Source of the DNA: Parcubacteria group bacterium Greene0714_7
Lineage (GTDB): Bacteria > Patescibacteria > Paceibacteria > UBA9973 > UBA2103
Direction of reading: 5' to 3'
DNA: 64,000 nt
Assembly (NCBI GenBank): GCA_007378985.1
Contig: VMHB01000005.1
Coordinates: 11,099-75,098 of the forward strand
The position numbers and the translations under genes are program-made. Below the pieces are notes generated by a model. The model worked only from the letters and a program-made list of their open reading frames with translations. It was not told the DNA's origin and searched no databases. Position 1 is the first letter of the stretch; each line of letters starts with the position of its first letter. Shown in pieces: positions 22,322 through 30,703 of this stretch.

Positions 22322-24424
22322 CTATATATCGAGTGTTGCTGCTTTGGCGTTTGATTGAATAAATGATTTACGCGCAGGAACATCCGTACCCATAAGGATG
22401 TCGAATACTCTGTCAGCATCTTGCCCATCTTCAACCTTCACTTGTTTCAACACACGGCGAGTAGGATCCATAGTAGTCTCCCAGAGCTCTTCTGGGTTCA
22501 TTTCACCAAGTCCTTTGTAGCGTTGAATAGTTGGCTTTGCTTGTTTTTTTGTTGCCTTACTTTCAACCTGTTCTTCTGTTTCTTCCTCATCAACTTCCTC
22601 CAAAGATTCCTCGGTATTGAACTCCTCGCTCTTGATACCACGAGCCTTTAGAAGATCCTCCAACTCTGCTTCAGTTTGCAAGTAGAAAACTTCCTTCCCA
22701 AACTTTGCTTTAAAGAGTGGTGGCTGTGCAATATACAAGAATCCGCCGTCAATGACTCCACGGAAATAACGATAAAAGAGTGTCAAAAGAAGTGTGCGAA
22801 TATGGGCACCGTCAACATCGGCATCGGTTGCAATGATTATCTTATGGTAACGAAGTTTTGAAATATCAAACAAATCCCCTATTGCAGTACCCATAGCAAT
22901 AACGAGATTTTTAATTTCATTTGATGCAAGCATTTTATCCAAGCGTGCGCGCTCAACATTCAAAATCTTTCCACGAAGCGGAAGTATTGCCTGTGTACGC
23001 CTATCCCGTCCCTGCTTTGATGAGCCCCCTGCTGAATCTCCTTCCACAATGAATATCTCAGATTCCCATGCGTTCTTTGTCTGGCAGTCAGCAAGCTTAC
23101 CGGGCAATGTCATGCCATCCAAGGCACCTTTGCGAAGCACTGAGTCTTTTGCAGCTTTTGCAGCTTTACGAGCTTTGAGTGCGAGAAGCACCTTCCCAAT
23201 GATTGAACGCGCTTCATCGGGATGCTCTTCCAAGAATATGTTAAACGCTTCACTGAAAACATTCTCAACTGCACCGCGTGCTTCAACTGAACCAAGTTTT
23301 CCTTTCGTTTGACCTTCAAATTGAATCTCGCGAAGCTTAACTGAAATGATGCAGGTAAGTCCTTCCAAAACATCCTCTCCAGTAAAATTTTCATCAGCTT
23401 CTTTAACGATATTGTTTTTCCGAGCATAGGTATTGAGTGTGCGTGTCAAGGCAGTTTTGAAACCAGTAACATGCGTTCCTCCTTCTGCGTTATAGGTGTT
23501 GTTAGCAAATGCCGTGATGCGTGCAGAAATATCATCAACATACTGCAACGCAACTTCTACCTGTACATCGTCCACTTCTTTCTCAACATAAAAAACACTA
23601 TTGTGAACAGGTTTCTGAAAGCGATTATTAAAGATTACAAGTGACTTGAGACCCCCTTCGAAATAAAATGTTTGCGACGGGACCAAGAACCCAAGTTCGC
23701 GAAAATAACGCACATCGGCAAGGTCAATTTTTCCCGGGTATTCACGTGCATCAACAATAGAAATACGCACTGCCTTCACGAGGTACGCCTGTTGGCGTAG
23801 GTGTTGCACTATTTTGTTAAAGTCATATTCAATAACGGGGAAAATAGTTGGATCAGCCTCGAACGTTATGATAGAGCCTGTAAAATCGGTGGAGCCCACC
23901 TTCTTGACGCGAGCGCGAGCTTTGCCACGATCATACTCTTGAAGATAGTAGCCACCGTCTTTATGTACTTCAGCTTTTGTATATGTTGATAGTGCATTAA
24001 CGACTGATGCACCAACACCATGGAGTCCTCCTGACACTTTGTAGCCATCACCACCAAATTTGCCACCGGCGTGCAGTGTCGTCATGATAGTCTCGAGTGC
24101 CGACACTTTAGTTGTCTTATGAATGTCAACGGGGATACCTCGACCGTTATCGATAACACGGATGCGATTATTGGGAAGTAGAGTTACTTCAATATCGTCC
24201 GCAAAACCACCCATCGCCTCGTCGCGTGAGTTATCGAATATTTCCCAAATGAGGTGATGCAAGCCGTCTAAACCAGTGGTACCGATGTACATTCCAGGAC
24301 GCTTTCGTACCGGCTCAAGTCCCTCTAGAACAGTAATGGATTCCGCACTGTACGTGCCCTCCTTAGCTTTAGCGGCGGAGGGTCCGTCTGATTTTTTAGC
24401 TTCTTTTTTAGGAGTTTTTGCCAT
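22322..24424 (-). CDS. gyrB: DNA gyrase / type II topoisomerase subunit B
   Basis: ATP-driven topoisomerase subunit. GHKL ATPase domain: IWEIFDNSRDEAM (Mg-Asn), DNGRGIPVDIH and GGLHGVGASVVNAL. Toprim domain: FIVEGDSAGGSSKQGRDR and ATDADVDGAHIRTLLL with the DxD metal site. C-terminal QRYKGLGEMNPEELWETT is present. 700 residues, with a Lys-rich N-terminal extension (1-25) and an acidic E-rich insert (about 615-650) before QRYKGLGE. GyrB and ParE cannot be separated with certainty, and the gyrA/parC partner is not in the window. purD lies 80 bp upstream on the same strand. Confidence 0.93.
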   Translation of the reverse strand: MAKTPKKEAKKSDGPSAAKAKEGTYSAESITVLEGLEPVRKRPGMYIGTTGLDGLHHLIWEIFDNSRDEAMGGFADDIEVTLLPNNRIRVIDNGRGIPVDIHKTTKVSALETIMTTLHAGGKFGGDGYKVSGGLHGVGASVVNALSTYTKAEVHKDGGYYLQEYDRGKARARVKKVGSTDFTGSIITFEADPTIFPVIEYDFNKIVQHLRQQAYLVKAVRISIVDAREYPGKIDLADVRYFRELGFLVPSQTFYFEGGLKSLVIFNNRFQKPVHNSVFYVEKEVDDVQVEVALQYVDDISARITAFANNTYNAEGGTHVTGFKTALTRTLNTYARKNNIVKEADENFTGEDVLEGLTCIISVKLREIQFEGQTKGKLGSVEARGAVENVFSEAFNIFLEEHPDEARSIIGKVLLALKARKAAKAAKDSVLRKGALDGMTLPGKLADCQTKNAWESEIFIVEGDSAGGSSKQGRDRRTQAILPLRGKILNVERARLDKMLASNEIKNLVIAMGTAIGDLFDISKLRYHKIIIATDADVDGAHIRTLLLTLFYRYFRGVIDGGFLYIAQPPLFKAKFGKEVFYLQTEAELEDLLKARGIKSEEFNTEESLEEVDEEETEEQVESKATKKQAKPTIQRYKGLGEMNPEELWETTMDPTRRVLKQVKVEDGQDADRVFDILMGTDVPARKSFIQSNAKAATLDI

Positions 24425-24505
24425 TTGTTTTAAAGAAAAATAGCCCGTACGAGCCTGGCTTCAATTGTAGCATATTTCGAAGCCTAATTCGCCTAATTTT
24501 AAGCA

Positions 24506-25768
24506 CTAAATACCCCAATTTGCACCTATATCCGACCTATACTGCATACCGTCAAATTGCAGAGATTTGACGGTAGTATATGCGTTCGTTTTTGCTTCTT
24601 CTGGAGTCACCCCAAGGGCACTCACCCCGAGTACCCGCCCGCCTGCTGTAACCACTTCTTCCCCTTCCTTTTCAGTACCTGCATAAAATACAACAGCGGA
24701 GGAATCTGCAATCGCACTCAAGCCTTTGATGGGAAAACCACTCGTGTACTTTCCTGGGTATCCTCCTGATGCAATGATGACAGTACATGCATAGCCTGTA
24801 TTCCAATGGATTTCACGCCCCGCAAGTTTTCCCTCTACACAGTCAAGCATGATGTCTAAAAGGTCGGAGTCGAGGAGTCGCATGTACGATTGCGCTTCAG
24901 GATCTCCAAACCGTGCGTTAAATTCAATGACGCGAATACCTGCCTTTGTTACCATAAGTCCTGGATACAAGATTCCTACAAAAGGTGCACCTTCTACTGC
25001 CATACCTTTCATAACAGGTGCCACTATTTTTTCCTCAACTTCTTTTAAAAATTCTGCAGAAACCAAGACTGGTGCTATGGCACCCATACCTCCTGTGTTC
25101 GCTCCAGTATTCCCATCCCCAGCTCTTTTGTGATCGCGCGCAACAGGAAAAAGCTTCGCGACTGTTCCGTCACAAAATGCATGTATTGATATCTCGGGCC
25201 CTTCTAGAAACTCTTCGAACACAACTGTTTTTCCAGATTCCCCAAATACCTCATCAACCATAAACGAACTGAGGGTTTTCTCGGCTTCTTCGTGTGTCTG
25301 TGCAATCACTACACCTTTCCCAAGCGCTAGTCCATCTGCCTTTATAACCATAGGCAACGCTTGAGTCTTCGAATACGCGAGTGCTTCATTGAATGTAGAA
25401 AATGTTGCAGACAGTGCTGTTGGAATACCATGGCGATTCATAAAATCTTTAGAGAATGCCTTTGACCATTCAAGCTTTGCTGCTGATTTTGTAGGACCAA
25501 ATGCGAGAATACCAGCAGAGTGCAGAGAATCTACAATGCCTGAAGCTAAAAAGTCATCGGGGCCAATAACCACGAGCCCAATGTCTTTCTCTTTGCAAAA
25601 ATTAATGACCTCTTTGTGATTTTGGGTATCAATTGAGACATTAGTTCCTACGAGTAGAGTTCCTGCATTCCCTGGTGCTATAAACAACCCTGAACAGCGA
25701 GGTGACTGAGAAATCTTCCATGCAAGTGCATGCTCTCTTCCGCCACTACCAATAACGAGAACGTTCAT
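24506..25768 (-). CDS. purD: Phosphoribosylamine--glycine ligase
   Basis: Second step of de novo purine synthesis. It begins MNVLVIGSGGREHALAWKI, the classical GARS start. The ATP-grasp domain has KADGLALGKGV (about 144-154), a GxGNTGANTGGMGA segment and EFNARFGDPEAQ. 420 residues is full length. A TATAGT box lies 8 nt before the ATG. With purH it shows that at least part of the purine pathway is encoded, which is uncommon in CPR genomes. No other pur gene is in this window. Confidence 0.97.
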   Translation of the reverse strand: MNVLVIGSGGREHALAWKISQSPRCSGLFIAPGNAGTLLVGTNVSIDTQNHKEVINFCKEKDIGLVVIGPDDFLASGIVDSLHSAGILAFGPTKSAAKLEWSKAFSKDFMNRHGIPTALSATFSTFNEALAYSKTQALPMVIKADGLALGKGVVIAQTHEEAEKTLSSFMVDEVFGESGKTVVFEEFLEGPEISIHAFCDGTVAKLFPVARDHKRAGDGNTGANTGGMGAIAPVLVSAEFLKEVEEKIVAPVMKGMAVEGAPFVGILYPGLMVTKAGIRVIEFNARFGDPEAQSYMRLLDSDLLDIMLDCVEGKLAGREIHWNTGYACTVIIASGGYPGKYTSGFPIKGLSAIADSSAVVFYAGTEKEGEEVVTAGGRVLGVSALGVTPEEAKTNAYTTVKSLQFDGMQYRSDIGANWGI

Positions 25769-25776
25769 ATACGAAT

Positions 25777-25782
25777 ACTATA
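25777..25782 (-). promoter_or_regulatory. -10 box of purD
   Basis: TATAGT on minus, ending 8 nt before the ATG at 25768. Confidence 0.5.
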
Positions 25783-26613
25783 CTAACGATCCTTCCTAAC
25801 AGCGACTTCCATTTGAGGGAAAGGAATTTCTATTTTTTCAGTTTCTAGGGTTTCCTTAATTTTTTCAACTACCATGAATAACGTGGCTCGTTCTTTGTCT
25901 GCATTATCAACCCACACACGAGCCAACATATTAATAGCAGAGTCACCGAAACCTTCTGCAACAACGGTTGGAGGAGGATCTTTACGTACACCTTTAATTT
26001 CAGATAACGCCTGAATTAACACTCCACGCACCCGCGGAATGGACTCCCTATAGGCGATTCCGAACGGCACAACAATGCGAAGCTCTCCATGTGAAGAGTG
26101 ATTGACTAACACCTCGTTTGCAATCTTTTGATTTGGAATGACCACGAATGTGTTATCGAGTGTACGAATGCGTGTTGTGCGCATAGTTATTTTTTGTACT
26201 CTTCCGTACATATTGCCGACTGTAATCCATTGCCCAATCTTAAATGGCTTATCTATATAAATGAGAACGCCTGAAATAATATTGGCAAGCGTATCCTGCG
26301 CAGCAAATCCAAGTGCAATACCCGCGATACCCAAGCCTGCAACTACTGCGGTGAGATTGATACCAAGCTGACCCGCAGCTATGACGACAGCAATAATAAA
26401 GAGAATGACGCGATAGACGGTATTTACCAGAAGTTCTGCATTTGCTGTCTGTACACCTCGCCATGCCAAGAGTCGCATAAGCGGACGCTGTGTTACACGG
26501 TAGATAATCCAAAAAATAAACAGTACAAAAAATGCCGACAACAAGTGAGGCAAAGAAACGGTCAGTGCTGATGTGAAGCCTTCAAAGTTGAGGGCTTTGT
26601 TAATCGTGTCCAT
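25783..26613 (-). CDS. Small-conductance mechanosensitive channel (MscS family)
   Basis: Osmotic safety valve in the cytoplasmic membrane. Three hydrophobic helices: about residues 20-43, 65-85 and the pore helix about 85-112. The pore helix AVVAGLGIAGIALGFAAQDTLANIISG shows the Gly/Ala packing of MscS TM3. The beta domain follows (DKPFKIGQWITVGN, then VQKITMRTTRIRTLDN). 276 residues is close to the E. coli MscS length. Its stop lies 15 nt before the purD ATG on the same strand, inside the purD promoter region, so some cotranscription is likely. Confidence 0.95.
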   Translation of the reverse strand: MDTINKALNFEGFTSALTVSLPHLLSAFFVLFIFWIIYRVTQRPLMRLLAWRGVQTANAELLVNTVYRVILFIIAVVIAAGQLGINLTAVVAGLGIAGIALGFAAQDTLANIISGVLIYIDKPFKIGQWITVGNMYGRVQKITMRTTRIRTLDNTFVVIPNQKIANEVLVNHSSHGELRIVVPFGIAYRESIPRVRGVLIQALSEIKGVRKDPPPTVVAEGFGDSAINMLARVWVDNADKERATLFMVVEKIKETLETEKIEIPFPQMEVAVRKDR

Positions 26614-26666
26614 CTTTCGAGCGTATCATAAATTACCCATTTACGCTGACATATATCTACACAAAG

Positions 26667-27050
26667 TTATAGATTTTTATCTAAGAAGCTTTTCAATGCT
26701 TCCAAGTCTCTCTTTTCTTTATCGTAATGATAGGCAGATATACCAACAGATGTGGCGCTTTTCACTGCTTCCTCATTGTGTTCAAAATACACAACATCAT
26801 CTTTGTCTAAATTGAACTCAGTAAGTAATGTTTTAAAGTATGAGGGATCTGTCTTTTCGGGTTCATGCTTCTGCGTAAACAATTCATACGGAAGGTTACG
26901 TAAACCAAACTCATCCATCTGCGCATCGTTCGCATTTGTAAGAATGATTTTTTTGTTGGGGTATGCGTCGAGCATGTCCTGCATGGCGTGAAAAATGCCA
27001 CTATTTTGTATCACGAAGGTATTTACAGCATCAACTAAAATAGTTTTCAT
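26667..27050 (-). CDS. HAD-superfamily-like protein with degenerate catalytic motifs
   Basis: 127 residues from the ATG at 27050. A longer frame to 27110 would overlap pheT. The HAD fold is suggested by ILVDAVNT (motif I position), IILTNAND (motif II), KTDPSYFKTLL (motif III lysine) and VYFEHNEEAVKSA (motif IV position). The second motif I aspartate and the paired acids of motif IV are missing, so phosphatase activity is doubtful. It starts 5 nt after the pheT stop with GGAGG upstream, as the third gene of a pheS-pheT operon. Confidence 0.7.
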   Translation of the reverse strand: MKTILVDAVNTFVIQNSGIFHAMQDMLDAYPNKKIILTNANDAQMDEFGLRNLPYELFTQKHEPEKTDPSYFKTLLTEFNLDKDDVVYFEHNEEAVKSATSVGISAYHYDKEKRDLEALKSFLDKNL

Positions 27051-27055
27051 ATATG

Positions 27056-28840
27056 TTATCGAACCTCCCAGTTTTTTTGAGTCACTGCCTTCGTTACTAA
27101 ATCCATCCACCCACTTACTTCATCATCGGTGAGCGTTCTATCATCCGCTTGGAATACTAATCGAAATGCATACGAAGTTCTGCCGTCTTTAGAGAATGTA
27201 TCGAAAAGCTCACACCGCACCAGTAGCGGTCCTGCATTCTCCATTATGTGGGACCTCGTAGGTCCCACATCAGTGCCTTCGGGAGCCCAGAGGGCAATAT
27301 CGCGGACAATAAAAGGATATACAGAGAAAGGCTGATACATACCGAGTTTATATTTTTTCGGTGTGTAATCTTTTCCATAGTCTTCAAGTTTTGCAATTGA
27401 AAGATTATCTACCGTGCCAGCGCCTTCTCCCCACGCAGAAACTCGTTCAGTCATGCGAAGCTCCACATATTCTCCCGCTTTAGGAAATACGGTGCCCACT
27501 TCAAAGAGTTTTAATTTTTCACCGGGCGACAGGAGAAGCGATTGATACTGCTTGCCTCGAGCGAGAGCGTCTTGAACTCCTATTTCAAGACTGGGACGAA
27601 GTGCCGGCATGGTTTTATCAAGCGGGTTCGCAAGATATTGCGTCGAAACTTCAACGAAGCCTTCCTCTACAAGCATGTCTTTCATCCGCTCAATACCTCG
27701 ATAACGCGCTTGATCGGGTGCGGTGTTGAAGGTAGGCTCTACTCTAGGCACGCGATCATATCCCAAAATTCGCCCTACTTCCTCGATCAAATCTTCAGGA
27801 ATCTTGAGATCAGTTCTTTCAAATGGGGGCGTTATGGTAAATGCATTTTCTGAAATGGAAACAGAAAGATCAAGTCGTTTAAAAACATCAGCGACTTCTT
27901 CTTTTAAGAAACCAGAACCAAGAAGTTGGTTAATACGGTCGAGCGTGATCGAAACATCGATAGGCGTATCTTGAGGTTTATTACGAATGTCTACCACCCC
28001 AACCACTTCCCCTCCTGCAACCTGCTTGATGAGAGAAAGAATCGCCTGCATACCATACACAGTTAATTCAGGGGACGGACGATTTTGAAATCGTTGAGAC
28101 GCATCCGTAAAGAGCTTTAATTTTTGTGAAGCCTTACGAATGAGCGTACCGTCGTAATTTCCTGCAGAAATAAAGAGATCTTTTGTTTCGCTCGTGACTC
28201 CAGACGAGAACCCTCCTTTAATGCCAGCAATGTCGAGAAGCGATCCGCCGACTGCGTCGGAAAATGTAAACATCTCTTCCGTGAGTGTATATTCTTCGCC
28301 CGTGAGCACCTTTATTTTCTCACCTGCTTTCGCACGACGAATATCTACCTTTACAACACCATTATCATCCTTTATTTTCGCAAGATCAAAAGCGCCTGAT
28401 GGCTGACCGATATCAAGAAGCACATAGTTGAGTACATCAACAACGTTATTGATTGATCGCTGTCCCACAGACTCGAGTGCACTCTTTAGCCACTCGGGCG
28501 AAGGCCCAACAGTAACTCCACGAACAAGTGCGCCCGTGTGCCGAAGCGTGTATGCAGGATCTGCCGTCACCATAAGTGTGTCGGTTTTCGGAAATTCAGG
28601 GATGGGTGCACGAAGTGGATCCGATTTTAAGGGGAGATTAAGGATTGCAGAAATTTCTTTTGCGACACCACGATGCGACAAACAATCTGCGGCCCGATTT
28701 GGAAGTACTTTCACATCCATCGAAACCTCTTCAAGATCCTCTATCTCGAATGCGTGGAATGTGAGCGCGTCCGCAATATCCTTCGGGCTCGGGAGCGGCG
28801 CGTCAAAGTATTTCTGTAGCCATGCAGTTGAAACTTTCAT
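27056..28840 (-). CDS. pheT: Phenylalanine--tRNA ligase beta subunit, short form
   Basis: Pairs with PheS to charge tRNA-Phe. 594 residues against about 800 in E. coli. The N-terminal OB-type tRNA-binding domain is missing, and the protein goes directly from MKVSTAWLQKYFDAP to the B3/B4 region (NRAADCLSHRGVAKEI), then B5 (VSITLDRINQLLGSGF), a core with EVGRILGYDRVPR, and a C-terminal ferredoxin-like anticodon domain (SVYPFIVRDIALWAPEGT). A REP-like hairpin at 27246-27270 lies inside this last domain and encodes VGPTRSHIM without disturbing the length. The pheS stop is 3 nt upstream. Confidence 0.95.
   Translation of the reverse strand: MKVSTAWLQKYFDAPLPSPKDIADALTFHAFEIEDLEEVSMDVKVLPNRAADCLSHRGVAKEISAILNLPLKSDPLRAPIPEFPKTDTLMVTADPAYTLRHTGALVRGVTVGPSPEWLKSALESVGQRSINNVVDVLNYVLLDIGQPSGAFDLAKIKDDNGVVKVDIRRAKAGEKIKVLTGEEYTLTEEMFTFSDAVGGSLLDIAGIKGGFSSGVTSETKDLFISAGNYDGTLIRKASQKLKLFTDASQRFQNRPSPELTVYGMQAILSLIKQVAGGEVVGVVDIRNKPQDTPIDVSITLDRINQLLGSGFLKEEVADVFKRLDLSVSISENAFTITPPFERTDLKIPEDLIEEVGRILGYDRVPRVEPTFNTAPDQARYRGIERMKDMLVEEGFVEVSTQYLANPLDKTMPALRPSLEIGVQDALARGKQYQSLLLSPGEKLKLFEVGTVFPKAGEYVELRMTERVSAWGEGAGTVDNLSIAKLEDYGKDYTPKKYKLGMYQPFSVYPFIVRDIALWAPEGTDVGPTRSHIMENAGPLLVRCELFDTFSKDGRTSYAFRLVFQADDRTLTDDEVSGWMDLVTKAVTQKNWEVR
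27246..27270. repeat. REP-like hairpin inside pheT
   Basis: ATGTGGGACC and GGTCCCACAT arms around TCGTA. The complement of the same sequence lies downstream of the RAYT transposase at 51513-51537. Confidence 0.75.
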
Positions 28841-28843
28841 AGT

Positions 28844-29572
28844 TTATTTATTATCAAAGCCAAGAACAAAACGAATATCTCCCGAGTGGAAAAGGCGTAC
28901 ATCTGGAATGCCATACTTCACCATTAAGAGTCGCTCCAAACCACCACCAAAGGCAAAGCCTTGTACCTTTTCTGGGTCGAGCCCGGCGTTTTTAAACACA
29001 CTTGGATGGAGCATTCCTGCACCTGCCATTTCAAGCCACCTGCCTTCTTTCCCTTTCGGCTCGAACCAAACATCGATTTCAACAGATGGTTCGGTGAACG
29101 GAAAAAAGCTTGGGCGAAAACGCACTTTTGCACCTTCACCTAAATACTCTTTATAAAAACGATCGAAGGTACCTTTGAGATGTGCGAGTGTTATCTCTCC
29201 TCTTTGTGCGACAGCAAAGCCATCGAGCTGATAAAACTGCGCTTCATGAGTCATATCAGTTGCTTCATTGCGAAACACCTTCCCAGGATTGATGGTGCGC
29301 ATTGAAGTTGTTCCTGTCTTTGCCATTTGCTCTAAACAGCGAATAGTTACTGAGGTGTCGTGAGTGCGAAGTACAAACCCAGGGCGGTCTTTTATCCAAA
29401 AGGTATCCTGCATATCACGCGCAGGGTGATCAGCAGGCACATTGAGTGCGCTGAAGTTATGAAACTCATCTTCAAGCTCAGGACCGTACGCAATACTGAA
29501 ACCCATACGACCAAAAATATCCGCAATATCACGCACTGCAACTGAAATTGGGTGTAGGCGACCGACTGGCAT
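28844..29572 (-). CDS. pheS: Phenylalanine--tRNA ligase alpha subunit, short form
   Basis: Catalytic subunit. From ATG 29572 it begins MPVGRLHPISVAVRDIAD and contains the class II motifs: motif 2 around FRNEATDMTHEAQFYQLDG, FRPSFFPFTEPSVEID, and motif 3 FAFGGGLERLLMVKYGI. 242 residues against 327 in E. coli. The missing part is the N-terminal coiled coil that contacts tRNA. A longer frame using GTG 29596 would read through the promoter repeat and is rejected. It is expressed from the TATACT box inside a 66-bp repeat. Confidence 0.96.
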   Translation of the reverse strand: MPVGRLHPISVAVRDIADIFGRMGFSIAYGPELEDEFHNFSALNVPADHPARDMQDTFWIKDRPGFVLRTHDTSVTIRCLEQMAKTGTTSMRTINPGKVFRNEATDMTHEAQFYQLDGFAVAQRGEITLAHLKGTFDRFYKEYLGEGAKVRFRPSFFPFTEPSVEIDVWFEPKGKEGRWLEMAGAGMLHPSVFKNAGLDPEKVQGFAFGGGLERLLMVKYGIPDVRLFHSGDIRFVLGFDNK

Positions 29573-29635
29573 ATAGAGAAGAGTATACCCCCACACCTTT
29601 TAATTCTGAAAAGGTGTGGGGGTATACCCCGTGAG
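29570..29635. repeat. 66-bp promoter/hairpin element, copy 1 (pheS)
   Basis: Starts with the pheS ATG and carries TATACT (29582-29587, minus) and a hairpin whose 19-bp arms contain CCCCCACACCTTTT and its complement. It ends CCCCGTGAG. A near-identical copy lies at 30635-30700. Only the 7-nt loop is inverted between copies. Confidence 0.85.
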
Positions 29636-29681
29636 GTAAATCATTTAAACACTACTCGCCTCCTAGGGTTTACAGTACCAA

Positions 29682-29733
29682 AAAGACTGTATAGTATAAT
29701 TTAACGATCGTTAAATTATACTATACAGTCTTT
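29682..29733. repeat. 52-bp perfect palindrome centred on CGATCG, copy 2
   Basis: Core TTTAACGATCGTTAAA with arms TATAGTATAA and beyond, perfect over 52 bp and ending in AAA/TTT. It lies between the PEGA gene stop and the pheS promoter element. Possible terminator in both directions. Confidence 0.8.
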
Positions 29734-29782
29734 ACATGCTACGTGTGGCGATAGTGCGTGTTATTGCGTTCAACTTATGGCA

Positions 29783-30637
29783 CTAAAAGCCTGAGATATC
29801 GTAGAAGGCCGACCCGTCCTTCACAATCAAAGCACCATTCACAATCCGAAACTGAGCCCCTGGTCTACTGTAGAGAGGGACAACGAGAGGAACCGGGCGA
29901 ACATCATTTTCTGCAAGAAAGATTCCAGATTCTTTTGTTGAATACACTACGCCACCTGCAAAAAATTGTGCATGAGTGGTTGTCTCTCTACCTTTTTCAA
30001 TAAAAAATTCCTGAACACAAGAAGAGGGTTTAATACAAAATGAGCTCGGTACAGACTGCGGATCCTTCATCCATCTCACAATAAGATTGCCATCCTCGAT
30101 ATACAGTTCCGCCCCAGCACGAGTGTCAACTGGCGTCGATGTCGCCATACCTCCCTGAGTTGGCGCAGAAACTATTTTACGTGCAAAAGCTTTTACGAAT
30201 GTATTATATTCATTCTTTGAAACAGCCCGAGTTGTCGATGCAGTATCCCCTTCTCGTATTTCAATCTCACGAATCAAAGTCGATTGAGGAACAAGGAAAG
30301 CAAAAACATCGGTGACGATACGTGCCTCTACAGTCAACTTCTTTACCCAAGGATAGTATCCTTCACGAGATACCTGCACAGCATAGGTTCCAGCAATAAG
30401 GTTGTCAGTATAAAACGAACGAGTAAAAAGACTGCTCACACCCTCCTCCTTTCCATTAATGAAAACGCTCGCATCAGATAATGGCACAGAAACATACACT
30501 CCCCCAGTTTCAACAAAAGAAAGCCCGTTAAAACGGTATCCAGATGCATAAAAAACAGCGACGGGTACGGTGAAAAGAAAAGCGGTGATGGAAACAGCAA
30601 GATATATGAAGCGTGTTCGGCGCGAAAGAGGTTTCAT
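29783..30637 (-). CDS. PEGA-domain membrane-anchored protein
   Basis: 284 residues from ATG 30637. A single N-terminal anchor (FIYLAVSITAFLFTVPVAVF, about 9-28), then a PEGA domain (about 45-110): VYVSVPLSDASVFINGKEEG, then LIAGTYAVQVSREGYYPW. PEGA is a small beta domain common in surface proteins. The rest is a beta-rich extracellular region without recognised motifs. The start ATG and promoter are provided by the second copy of the 66-bp element. Confidence 0.8.
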   Translation of the reverse strand: MKPLSRRTRFIYLAVSITAFLFTVPVAVFYASGYRFNGLSFVETGGVYVSVPLSDASVFINGKEEGVSSLFTRSFYTDNLIAGTYAVQVSREGYYPWVKKLTVEARIVTDVFAFLVPQSTLIREIEIREGDTASTTRAVSKNEYNTFVKAFARKIVSAPTQGGMATSTPVDTRAGAELYIEDGNLIVRWMKDPQSVPSSFCIKPSSCVQEFFIEKGRETTTHAQFFAGGVVYSTKESGIFLAENDVRPVPLVVPLYSRPGAQFRIVNGALIVKDGSAFYDISGF

Positions 30638-30700
30638 GTAGAGAATAGTATACCCCCACACCTTTTCAGAATGAAAAGGTGTGGGGGTATACCCCGTGAG
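30635..30700. repeat. 66-bp promoter/hairpin element, copy 2 (PEGA gene)
   Basis: TATACT at 30647-30652 (minus), 9 nt before the ATG, then the same long hairpin as copy 1. It lies 4 nt after the glycosyltransferase stop, so the hairpin may also terminate that gene. Confidence 0.85.
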
Positions 30701-30703
30701 ATG

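Noticed and set aside
28428..29156. Long antisense open frame (242 codons) over pheT/pheS
   Set aside because: It is the reverse shadow of two well-supported genes. No promoter, start context or protein motif.
29573..29596. GTG start adding eight residues to PheS (and likewise to the PEGA protein)
   Set aside because: These codons lie inside the 66-bp promoter/hairpin repeat. The conserved proteins begin at the ATG.
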